A stretch of DNA of 64,000 nucleotides from NCBI RefSeq assembly GCF_021155765.1, contig NC_060114.1:13029501-13093500 (forward strand), in the 5' to 3' direction. Shown here in pieces: positions 19,301 to 30,722 of this stretch (positions are counted from its first letter, which is position 1; every line of letters starts with the position of its first letter). Origin of the DNA: Diprion similis. Lineage: Eukaryota; Arthropoda; Insecta; Hymenoptera; Diprionidae. The notes under the pieces were generated by a model. That model was not told where the DNA came from, did not search any database, and was given only the letters and a program-made list of their open reading frames with translations. The position numbers and the translations under genes were made by a program.

Positions 19301-22300
19301 AGTAAGGCTAACCCCTTTGTATTTTTGGCGAAAATTTCGACGACTTTGAAAAGTGCTGCAATTAATTCTTTGAGGCACTATTCCGACGTAATTTTCTGCG
19401 AGAAATCGATTAAGCGCAGTCCCAATACGCTGCGAGCGATAGCTAAAAAGTTACGGCCGAAAAACTGATGATTTCCATCGGCATTTCTCTGCTGCACGTC
19501 CTACGCTCTTTTCGATGTGTTTTCTGAGTTCCTGGGGGTCGAATTACTGTGAAAATGGTCATACAGATCGATTCGGAGACGAGAAAATTTGGGCTCCGAA
19601 AATGACGAAAAAAGTAAGGCTAACCCCTTTGTATTTTTGGCGAAAATTTCGACGACTTTGAAAAAAGCTGCAATTAATTCTTTGAGGGACTATACCGACG
19701 TAATTTTGCGAGAGCAATCGATTTAGCGCAGTCCCAATACGCTGCGAGCGATAGCTGAAAAGTTACGGCCGAAAAACTCATGATTTTCATCGGCATTTCT
19801 GTGCTGCTGGTCCTACGCTCTTTTGGATGTGTTTTCTGAGTTCCTGGGGGTCGAATTACTCTAGAAATGGTCATACAGATCGATTCGGAGACGAGAAATT
19901 TTCAGCTCCGAAAATGACGAAAAAAGTAAGGCTAACCCCTTTGTATTTTTGGCGAAAATTTCGACGACTTTGAAAAGTGCTGCGATTAATTCTTTGAGGC
20001 CTTATTCCGGCGTAATTTTCTGCGAGGAATCGATTGAGCGCAGTCCCAATACGCTACGAGCGATAGCTGAAAAGTTACGGCCGTAAAACTCATAATTTTC
20101 ATCGGCATTTCTCTGCTGCCGGTCCTACGCTCTTTTCGATGTGTTTTCTGAGTTCCTGGGGGTCGAATTACTCTAGAAATGGTCATGCAGATCGATTCGG
20201 AGACGAAAAATTTTCCGCTCCGAAAATGACAAAAAAAGTAAGGCTAACCCCTTTGTATTTTTGGCGAAAATTTCGACAACTTTGAAAAAAGCTGCAATTA
20301 ATTCTTTGAGGCACTATTCCGACGTAATTTTGCGAGAGCAATCGATTAAGCGCAGTCCCAATACGCTGCGAGCGATAGCTGAAAAGTTACGGCCGAGAAA
20401 CTCATGATTCTCATCGACATTTCTCTGCTGCTGGTCCTACGCTCTTTTCGATGTGTTTTCTGAGTTCCTGGGGGTCGAATTACTCTAGAAACGGTCATAC
20501 AGATCGATTCGGCGACGAAAAATTTTCAGCTCCGAAAATGACGAAAAAAGTAAGGCTAACCCCTTTGTATTTTTGGCGAAAATTTCGACGACTTTGAAAA
20601 GTGCTGCAATTAATTCTTTGAGGCACTATTCCGACGTAATTTTCTGCGAGGAATCGATTAAGCGCAGTCCCAATACGCTGCAAGCGATAGCTGAAAAAAT
20701 ACGGCCGAAAAACTCATGATTTTCATCGGCATTTCTCTGCTGCCGGTCCTACGCTCTTTTCGATGTGTTTTCTGAGTTCCGGGGGGTCGAATTACTCTAG
20801 AAACGGTCATGCAGATCGATTCGGCGACGAAAAATTTTCAGCTCCAAAAATGACGAAAAAAGTAAGGCTAACCCCTTTGTATTTTTGGCGAAAATTTCGA
20901 CGACTTTGAAAAGTGCTGCAATTAATTCTTTAAGGCACTATTCCGACGTAATTTTCTGCGAGAAATCGATTAAGCGCAGTCCCAATACGCTGCGAGCGAT
21001 AGCTAAAAAGTTACGGCCGAAAAACTGATGATTTCCATCGGCATTTCTCTGCTGCACGTCCTACGCTCTTTTGGATGTGTTTTCTGAGTTCCTGGGGGTC
21101 GAATTACTCTAGAAATGGTCATACAGATCGATTCGGAGACGAGAAAATTTGGGCTCCGAAAATGACGACAAAAGTAAGGCTAACCCCTTTGTATTTTTGG
21201 CGAAAATTTCGACGACTTTGAAAAAAGCTGCAATTAATTCTTTGAGGCACTATTCCGACGTAATTTTGCGAGAGCAATCGATTAAGCGCAGTCCCAATAC
21301 GCTGCGAGCGATAGCTAAAAAGTTACGGCCGAAAAACTGATGATTTCCATCGGCATTTCTCTGCTGCACGTCCTACGCTCTTTTCGATGTGTTTTCTGAG
21401 TTCCTGGGGGTCGAATTACTCTAGAAATGGTCATACAGATCGATTCGGAGACGAGAAAATTTGGGCTCCGAAAATGACGAAAAAAGTAAGGCTAACCCCT
21501 TTGTATTTTTGGCGAAAATTTCGACGACTTTGAAAAAAGCTGCAATTAATTCTTTGAGGCACTATTCCGACGTAATTTTGCGAGAGCAATCGATTAAGCG
21601 CAGTCCCAATACGCTGCGAGCGATAGCTGAAAAGTTACGGCCGAAAAACTCTTGATTTTCATCGGCATTTCTGTGCTGCTGGTCCTACGCTCTTTTGGAT
21701 GTGTTTTCTGAGTTCCTGGGGGTCGAATTACTCTAGAAATGGTCATACAGATCGATTCGGAGACGAGAAAATTTGGGCTCCGAAAATGACGACAAAAGTA
21801 AGGCTAACCCCTTTGTATTTTTGGCGAAAATTTCGACGACTTTGAAAAAAGCTGCAATTAATTCTTTGAGGCACTATTCCGACGTAATTTTGCGAGAGCA
21901 ATCGATTAAGCGCAGTCCCAATACGCTGCGAGCGATAGCTAAAAAGTTACGGCCGAAAAACTGATGATTTCCATCGGCATTTCTCTGCTGCACGTCCTAC
22001 GCTCTTTTCGATGTGTTTTCTGAGTTCCTGGGGGTCGAATTACTCTAGAAATGGTCATACAGATCGATTCGGAGACGAGAAAATTTGGGCTCCGAAAATG
22101 ACGAAAAAAGTAAGGCTAACCCCTTTGTATTTTTGGCGAAAATTTCGACGACTTTGAAAAAAGCTGCAATTAATTCTTTGAGGCACTATTCCGACGTAAT
22201 TTTGCGAGAGCAATCGATTAAGCGCAGTCCCAATACGCTGCGAGCGATAGCTGAAAAGTTACGGCCGAAAAACTCTTGATTTTCATCGGCATTTCTGTGC

Positions 22301-25300
22301 TGCTGGTCCTACGCTCTTTTGGATGTGTTTTCTGAGTTCCTGGGGGTCGAATTACTCTAGAAATGGTCATACAGATCGATTCGGAGACGAGAAAATTTGG
22401 GCTCCGAAAATGACGACAAAAGTAAGGCTAACCCCTTTGTATTTTTGGCGAAAATTTCGACGACTTTGAAAAAAGCTGCAATTAATTCTTTGAGGCACTA
22501 TTCCGACGTAATTTTGCGAGAGCAATCGATTAAGCGCAGTCCCAATACGCTGCGAGCGATAGCTAAAAAGTTACGGCCGAAAAACTGATGATTTCCATCG
22601 GCATTTCTCTGCTGCACGTCCTACGCTCTTTTCGATGTGTTTTCTGAGTTCCTGGGGGTCGAATTACTCTAGAAATGGTCATACAGATCGATTCGGAGAC
22701 GAGAAAATTTGGGCTCCGAAAATGACGAAAAAAGTAAGGCTAACCCCTTTGTATTTTTGGCGAAAATTTCGACGACTTTGAAAAAAGCTGCAATTAATTC
22801 TTTGAGGCACTATTCCGACGTAATTTTGCGAGAGCAATCGATTAAGCGCAGTCCCAATACGCTGCGAGCGATAGCTGAAAAGTTACGGCCGAAAAACTCT
22901 TGATTTTCATCGGCATTTCTGTGCTGCTGGTCCTACGCTCTTTTGGATGTGTTTTCTGAGTTCCTGGGGGTCGAATTACTCTAGAAATGGTCATACAGAT
23001 CGATTCGGAGACGAGAAAATTTGGGTTCCGAAAATGACGACAAAAGTAAGGCTAACCCCTTTGTATTTTTGGCGAAAATTTCGACGACTTCGAAAAAAGC
23101 TGCAATTAATTCTTTGAGGCACTATTCCGACGTAATTTTGCGAGAGCAATCGATTAAGCGCAGTCCCAATACGCTGCGAGCGATAGCTAAAAAGTTACGG
23201 CCGAAAAACTGATGATTTCCATCGGCATTTCTCTGCTGCACGTCCTACGCTCTTTTCGATGTGTTTTCTGAGTTCCTGGGGGTCGAATTACTCTAGAAAT
23301 GGTCATACAGATCGATTCGGAGACGAGAAAATTTGGGCTCCGAAAATGACGAAAAAAGTAAGGCTAACCCCTTTGTATTTTTGGCGAAAATTTCGACGAC
23401 TTTGAAAAAAGCTGCAATTAATTCTTTGAGGCACTATTCCGACGTAATTTTGCGAGAGCAATCGATTTAGCGCAGTCCCAATACGCTGCGAGCGATAGCT
23501 GAAAAGTTACGGCCGAAAATCTCATGATTTTCATCGGCATTTCTGTGCTGCTGGTCCTACGCTCTTTTGGATGTGTTTTCTGAGTTCCTGGGGGTCGAAT
23601 TACTCTAGAAATGGTCATACAGATCGATTCGGAGACGAGAAATTTTCAGCTCCGAAAATGACGAAAAAAGTAAGGCTAACCCCTTTGTATTTTTGGCGAA
23701 AATTTCGATGACTTTGAAAAGTGCTGCAATTAATTCTTTGAGGCACTATTCCGACGTAATTTTATGCGAGGAATCGATTGAGCGCAGTCCCAATACGCTA
23801 CGAGCGATAGCTGAAAAGTTACGGCCGTAAAACTCATAATTTTCATCGGCATTTCTCTGCTGCCGGTCCTACGCTCTTTTCGATGTGTTTTCTGAGTTCC
23901 TGGGGGTCGAATTACTCTAGAAATGGTCATACAGATCGATTCGGAGACGAAAAATTTTCGGCTCCGAAAATGACAAAAAAAGTAAGGCTAACCCCTTTGT
24001 ATTTTTGGCGAAAATTTCGACAACTTTGAAAAAAGCTGCAATCAATTCTTTGAGGCACTATTCCGACGTAATTTTGCGAGAGCAATCGATTAAGCGCAGT
24101 CCCAATACGCTGCGAGCGATAGCTGAAAAGTTACGGCCGAAAAACTCATGATTTTCATCGGTATTTCTGTGCTGCTGGTCCTACGCTCTTTTGGATGTGT
24201 TTTCTGAGTTCCTGGGGGTCGAATTACTCTAGAAATGGTCATACAGATCGATTCGGAGACGAAAAATTTTCGGCTCCGGAAATGACGAAAAAAGTAAGGC
24301 TAACCCCTTTGTATTTTTGGCGAAAATTTCGACGACTTTGAAAAAAGCTGCAATTAATTCTTTGAGGCACTATTCCGACGTAATTTTGCGAGAGCAATCG
24401 ATTAAGCGCAGTCCCAATACGCTGCGAGCGATAGCTGAAAAGTTACGGCCGAAAAACTGATGATTTCCATCGGCATTTCTCTGCTGCACGTCCTACGCTC
24501 TTTTCGATGTGTTTTCTGAGTTCCTGGGGGTCGAATTACTCTAAAAATGGTCATACAGATCGATTCGGAGACGAGAAATTTTCAGCTCCGAAAATGACGA
24601 AAAAAGTAAGGCTAACCCCTTTGTATTTTTGGCGAAAATTTCGACGACTTTGAAAAGTGCTGCAATCAATTCTTTGAGGCACTATTCCGACGTAATTTTC
24701 TGCGAGAAATCGATTAAGCGCAGTCCCAATACGCTGCGAGCGATAGCTAAAAAGTTACGGCCGAAAAACTGATGATTTCCATCGGCATTTCTCTGCTGCA
24801 CGTCCTACGCTCTTTTCGATGTGTTTTCTGAGTTCCTGGGGGTCGAATCACTCTAGAAATGGTCATACAGATCGATTCGGAGACGAGAAATTTTCAGCTC
24901 CGAAAATGACGAAAAAAATAAGGCTAACCCCTTTGTATTTTTGGCGAAAATTTCGATGACTTTGAAAAGTGCTGCAATTAATTCTTTGAGGCCTTATTCC
25001 GGCGTAATTTTCTGCGAGGAATCGATTGAGCGCAGTCCCAATACGCTACGAGCGATAGCTGAAAAGTTACGGCCGTAAAACTCATAATTTTCATCGGCAT
25101 TTCTCTGCTGCCGGTCCTACGCTCTTTTCGATGTGTTTTCTGAGTTCCTGGGGGTCGAATTACTCTGGAAATGGTCATACAGATCGATTCGGAGACGAAA
25201 AATTTTCGGCTCCGAAAATGACAAAAAAAGTAAGGCTAACCCCTTTGTATTTTTGGCGAAAATTTCGACAACTTTGAAAAAAGCTGCAATTAATTCTTTG

Positions 25301-26130
25301 AGGCACTATTCCGACGTAATTTTGCGAGAGCAATCGATTAAGCGCAGTCCCAATACGCTGCGAGCGATAGCTGAAAAGTTACGGTCGAAAAACTCATGAT
25401 TTTCATCGGCATTCCTTTGCTGCCGGTCCTACGCTCTTTTCGATGTGTTTTCTGAGTTCCTGGGGGTCGAATTACTCTAGAAATGGTCATACAGATCGAT
25501 TCGGAGACGAGAAATTTTCGGCTCCGAATATGACGAAAAAAGTAAGGCTAACCCCTTTGTATTTTTGGCGAAAATTTCGATGACTTCGAAAAAAGCTGCA
25601 ATTATCTCTTTGAGGCACTAATCCGACGTAATTTTGCAAGAGGAATCGATTAAGCGCAGTCCCAATACGCTGCGAGCGATAGCTGAAAAGTTACGGCCGA
25701 AAAACTCATTATTTTCATTGGCATTTCTCTGCTGCCGGTCCTACGCTCTTTCCGATGTGTTTTCTGAGTTCCTGGGGGTCGAATTACTCTAGAAATGGTC
25801 ATACAGATCGATTCGGAGACGAGAAATTTTCGGCTCCGAAAATGACGAAAAAAGTAAGGCTAACCCCTTCGGATTTTTGCCGAAAATTTCGACGACTTTG
25901 AAAAGTGCTGCAATTAATTCTTTGAGGCACTATTCCGACGTAATTTCGCGAGAGGAATCGATTAAGCGCAGTCCCAATACGCTGCGAGCGATAGCTGAAA
26001 AGTTACGGCCGAAAAACTCATGATTTTCATCGGCATTTCTCTGCTGCTGGTCCTACGCTCTTTTCGATGTGTTTTCTGAGTTTCTGGTGGTCCCATTACT
26101 CTAGAAAGGGTCATACTAATTGATTTTGAG
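16391..26130. repeat. 312 bp satellite array, 31 monomers in exact register
   Basis: The anchor CAGTCCCAATACGCT occurs at 16609, 16921, 17233 and onward every 312 bp to 25969, which is 31 copies with no net insertion or deletion over 9.36 kb. The edge monomers (about 16391-16550 and after 26040) are the most diverged. The central part is the most homogeneous. Two variants of one segment coexist (TTTTGCGAGAG versus TTTTCTGCGAG, same length). From about 21.1 to 23.3 kb, two monomer types alternate as a 624 bp dimer repeated three and a half times. All six frames meet at least one stop per monomer, so it does not encode a protein. It is probably an unequal-exchange satellite. Confidence 0.97.
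21110..23300. repeat. 624 bp higher-order (dimeric) repeat inside the satellite
   Basis: Type A monomers (GACGACAAAAG, CTGATGATTTCC, CTGCTGCACG, CTTTTCGATG) and type B monomers (GACGAAAAAAG, CTCTTGATTTTC, GTGCTGCTGG, CTTTTGGATG) strictly alternate. Equivalent A positions are 21149, 21773, 22397 and 23021. Equivalent B positions are 21461, 22085 and 22709. The dimers are nearly identical to one another, showing recent amplification of a two-monomer unit. Confidence 0.9.
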
Positions 26131-27200
26131 GCGAAAGCTTTCCGAGCTCTGAAAATCGCAAGAAAAGCAAGGTTTGCAACCCGCATTGATTCTTGCAGTT
26201 CATTCTTGGTGGATTTCGGTAAATGCTGAAATCTATCAAACCCAATGTCGACGTCATTCCGCGGGAGGAATACATTGCGCAGTCTTGACACGCTGTGAGC
26301 AACGAAACAAAACACACGTCTGAAAAACATAAAATTTGCACCGAGTTTTTCAAGTGGTCGAAATAAAAAATCAGAACACCATAGGTGTAAAGTTTCCCAT
26401 TCAGTTTATTTAGTATACCTTAGTTTTAGTACAACTTTTCAGACGTCAGTGTATACTATTTTCCTCAGTCTCTGAACAGTATAATTATAACATGTCACAC
26501 CAATACATTATACTAATTACTACATACTATAGCAATAATTATTGTAGTATTACTCTAATTGATATAACCATAGTATAATATTTCCAACAGTATCGAGTTG
26601 AAGACAAAAAAATGACGTACAATGAACTAACATTACATAACAATTCTGACTGCTAATTGAGGTAAGAACCTGTGATGTACATTGCATTAAGCATAACAGA
26701 AACAATGTTGTATGCGATAATAATTATTGTAATTCGTAAGCGTAATTCAATTCACAGCCTGAGTACAGATGCAATGTACCTCTACAGGATACGAGATATA
26801 TAATATTGTGTTGTTACCACTTTAATTAACCTGGAATAAAATGAATAACACCTATATGAATTTCACCATATTTGTTTCCTATTTTCTCTGCTGTTGGTCC
26901 CACGATGCTTTAAATACTTTTTATGCAATCCTTGGGGTCCAATCAGTCTCGAAAGGGCCGTTCTCATCGATTCTGAGGTGAACAGTTTTCCACTTGAAAA
27001 AAAGGAAGGTTCACCCCTTTAAATATCTTTATTCGAAATTTGGCCGATTTTGAGAAATATTAGAAGCAATTCTTTGATGCATTATATCAACGTAATTTTG
27101 CAAGAAGAATCGATAGAGTGCTGTCCGAATACGTTGTAAGCAACGTGTCAAGATCATCGAGTTACAGCCAAAAAAATAAAGGTTTTCTTCGTAATTCATC
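26131..27200. repeat. Dispersed repeat flanking the satellite on the right
   Basis: 26131-26380 is a degenerate monomer, 26380-26770 matches 7420-7850, and 26780-27200 matches 15935-16390 and ends in another degenerate monomer (GACGTAATTTTGC-like block at about 27085-27115, with AACGTAATTTTGCAAG). Together these suggest that the array grew inside an existing dispersed element. Confidence 0.6.
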
Positions 27201-27698
27201 TGCTGTTACATGGAGAGTATCAGACCGCCGATTCTGATGAAACTTTCAGGGTATTTCTTTCGCCCAAAGTATGGGGCTTCGAATGTGCAGGAACAAACAT
27301 TGTATAACTAAATCTCAGGTCATGTAAGCGCCGCGGTAACATTCGGCAACCAGTCCTTAAAATGTCTCAAAATTGACCAAGAGCATAATAATATTTTGCA
27401 AGCATTTTGTAATATGTCTGTTACTTCAAACTGTACACTAACGAAATCCTGTAAAAAGTACCTACAATCTTACACACCTTTCACAACTCTACTTGTACTG
27501 CCACAGACAGTCGGTGCGGATATCGCGAATTTCATGTACATTATTATCTGATTTTGATTTTCATCTTACTCGTACTTCACATCCATGTATTCCACTCTGT
27601 TTACAATCTTTGATGTAACGAGGCGTGATCTTTCGAAATGACAGCTAAATTTTAATTGGTTATCTTTTATCATTCAAATCGAGCAAACTTCTAGTTAA
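27201..27698. other. Intergenic, promoter side of the 27.7 kb gene
   Basis: No repeat or exon was recognised. It probably contains the promoter and 5' UTR of the next gene. Confidence 0.4.
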
Positions 27699-30600
27699 AT
27701 GGAAAATAACTACTGCAATACAGGCTTAACTACAAAGGGAAGTCAAGAGGAATGGTTTCAATATCTTACCAATATTCACCCGCGTCAGCGACGTGTATAA
27801 CCCCTAAAAATACCAATTCAAATTCCGTTATAACTTTTGCAGATTCAGGCGCAGCCGGTGAACAGAGGCAACGGTACTTCCGGGTTTCAGCAGCCGTTTT
27901 CTTCGTCAGTCAGTCAAGTTCCGGGGTTTGGGCAATTCGTTCGACCCGAGACCAGCCAAAATCAGTTCCCCAACTGCCAGCAAATGCAAAATTACGGGAA
28001 TCCTTACGGGATGAATCAGCAGGGTACGTGAATTGATAGCGTTTTACACGATCCACTTCCAACATATCCTTTCAAGTTCATCTTACATCGATTCGCAGGT
28101 GCGCCTGGACAGAACTATAATTTCGGCCACCCGATGCAGCAGGACCCGTTACTCATTAATCAGCAACAGCAACAGCAAAACTCCGACCCGTGTCCCTGTG
28201 TCCCGTTCAACGGAAATCCCTGTCTCTGTCCCCAGCCGATGGTACCAACCCAGGTGCCGCCGAGCGGCGGTTACCTTCCGCAAAACATCCTGGATCAAAT
28301 CCGTAGCTGCGTCACAAATACCACGCCGATTTTCATCCTTCCAAACAACCAAACGATCCCACAACAGCAGGCCCAACAAGCTCCACAAACTCCACAACAA
28401 CCACAGGTTAATGTTGGATATCCACAGGCGACGACTTACTATCCACCGGTTGGTGGAATCGGCTGGCCTCCCTCAGCACCTATTGCAATTTCCCCAGCAC
28501 CATGCTACTCGTACCCCTTCGCACTACCGGTCTACGATCAACTTGGAAATCACAATCTAACAGCGCCGAATGGAAACCCAGTGAACTGCAGTTACTGCAA
28601 GAGGAAGTGTAATTTTCAGCAGTTCACATCTGAGGAGAGCGATAGTCATCGGTGCTCTCCTGGTAGCGACGACACCGTCTGCACGAAGGCCAACTGTCCC
28701 TCTTCCATAAGCCTGCAGGCTCTGGCTTCCCAGTTTCTGTCGATCCAGGGCGTGATACCGTGCGCGGCGACAAGACTGGTGCTCAGAAAAGTTCCCGGTT
28801 CGAACGTCACGACGACGATGGAGGAGACGATGGAAAGAGCTCAGAAGGCGATCGCTGCGTTGAGCAGGGACCAACTGATCGCCGAGACGAGGAACGCGCA
28901 GCAGGTGAACGGCCTGATAAACCTCCATATGGTAGCCAATCCACCGCAGAATATCGTCCCGATTTTGACGATGCTGCAGCTCAAGGTGAACAGTCTTAAG
29001 GCTTTCGTTGAGAACCTGGTGAACAGGAGCATCACTGAATGTCAGAGCATTGGGGCCGAAGGTAACACCAACCTGGACCCGATGATCCTGAGTATAAAGT
29101 CCGACGCTGAGCTGAGGGAACTCCTTGCTACTCTGAGACGAAGAGAGTGCGAGGAACGTGTCAATGTCAACTATGCGCCCTATCATTCCCAGCGTGTCGT
29201 GGCCGAGAGTCGTTTAAGAAATTTTCAGAACAAAATCAGCCAGGTGGAAGAGGAAATGGAAAGACGCAGAGCTTCCGCAATGCCCTGGGCTAATTCTTCG
29301 TGTAATAATGGTCAGAAATGCTCATCTGGCGGGAGAAATACTCTCTGGAATTTTCAGAGAAACCAGTCCTACGGCGCTCAGGGCTTCAACCAATCGTTCA
29401 ACACTTCTCAGACCAGTGAGGGTTTTGGTGGAGGATTCGATTCGCCCAATCCGTTCATGGTTCAAGTTCAAAACCCACGTCGGTTGAACCTTAAGCCGAA
29501 CTGTGGAAGCCCTCAAACGACTTACAACCCCTCGTCAGAGGGGCAAAATTCGGCTTCACCCGAAGCCTTTGCGGTAAGCAAACTGGAGAACGAGGTTAAA
29601 GAATGCCGTCATGATGATGCCGCGGATAGCGAAGGACCATCCAAAGAATCTACCGATGGCAATGGCCAGGTCAGCGCAGAGGGTAAAAAAAAACTCAAAA
29701 TACACATTGACGACAAGGGAGATCTGAGCGTGAGCAAACAGAGTCTGGATGAACTGAAGACTAGAGAGTCCGTTCAGTTGTCAGCCGATAACGTGGTCAT
29801 AGTTCTCGACAAGGTTCCGGAATCTGAGAGCAAGAAAATTGATAATAAGAAGACGAAGGTGAAGCAGAAGAAAGAAAAAACTAGTGGCAGGGATCGCGGT
29901 CGCAATAAAAAATCGGAGGAATCAATTCCAAGCGACTCAACGTACGACTCGGGGACAAGCATTTCGTCGAAGAGTTCGGTAAATGAAGACGATTACGACG
30001 ATACGCAACGGGTTAGGAAACAGAAGAGCAAATCAATTCTGAAAGGTGCTTCGAGAGGCAAAAAAAAAACTACGATTAACGAAAATCTTACTCCCGAAAA
30101 TTTAACGGAGGAAGATAAAGATTCGTCGATAAAAAAGGAAAAACAGATCAATGTGGCTCTGCTGTCTAAAATTTTTTACAATCATTCTGGGATAAATGGA
30201 AAGTCAGCATCTCTTCTGGAAGATTCTTTAGACTTGCCGATCATGATGCGAACTGAAAATGAATCCCGTTGTTACGTAAGTGACAGTCAACACGATTTGG
30301 ACATCGTAAACGAAACGAAAAACGACAAATTAGAGACTGTTCGGAATTCAAAATCAACAACCGATTCGAAATACATTTATTCAATGCCGGATTCGGACAA
30401 CAATGTGTCGGCGAATAATTCGGCATCAAGTCAAATTCGAGCACCGTTTGAAGATCGGTCAAATAAAAGTGACGCGGTTCGCTTAAAAAGTAATTTCGGC
30501 ACACCGAATTCAGTGCTCAGCAAGGGAACGAACGTTGTAACACGTAGAGGAACACTGAAAGGGGGCAGGTTCAAAGATAATAAGGAGAACACAATAGCAT

Positions 30601-30722
30601 ATTCGAATGGTGAAATGTGCTCTATTTTGAGTAAAAGAAATCAAGACAATCGAACTCTGCTTGGCAGTATCAGCTCGATGGACAAGGAACACCGGAAGAG
30701 TCGCAATCGCAGGTGGAAGTAA
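27699..30722 (+). CDS. Uncharacterised Q/P-rich protein with Cys cluster and helical core
   Basis: Three exons in phase: 27699-27794 (32 codons, donor GTATAA), 27843-28023 (acceptor TTTTGCAG, donor GTACGT) and 28099-30722. They give 966 residues. The introns are only 48 and 75 bp. Residues 33-245 are rich in Gln, Asn and Pro. A Cys cluster (NCSYCKRKC, then HRC, TVC and NC, about 255-293) could bind metal. The region from about 320 to 485 is predicted by eye to be helical, with an amphipathic MERAQKAIAALSRDQLIAE and a coiled-coil-like VAESRLRNFQNKISQVEEEM. The remaining half is charged, Ser/Lys-rich and probably disordered, with lysine-rich patches resembling nuclear localisation signals. I do not recognise the family and propose no function. 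An AATAAA lies at 30912. The short introns and long continuous ORF make it a real gene. Confidence 0.8.

Noticed and set aside
16530-25399. Many recurring 62-88 residue ORFs on both strands
   Set aside because: They recur at the 312 bp satellite period, every frame meets a stop in each monomer, and no protein family is recognisable. They are by-products of the repeat.
16391-26130. Regular array considered as a CRISPR or rDNA-type array
   Set aside because: There is no short repeat/unique spacer pattern, no ribosomal RNA sequence and the host is eukaryotic. The whole 312 bp unit is repeated.
28557-29186. Minus-strand ORF of 209 residues
   Set aside because: It is antisense to the 27.7 kb gene. 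The plus frame is much longer and splices in phase.
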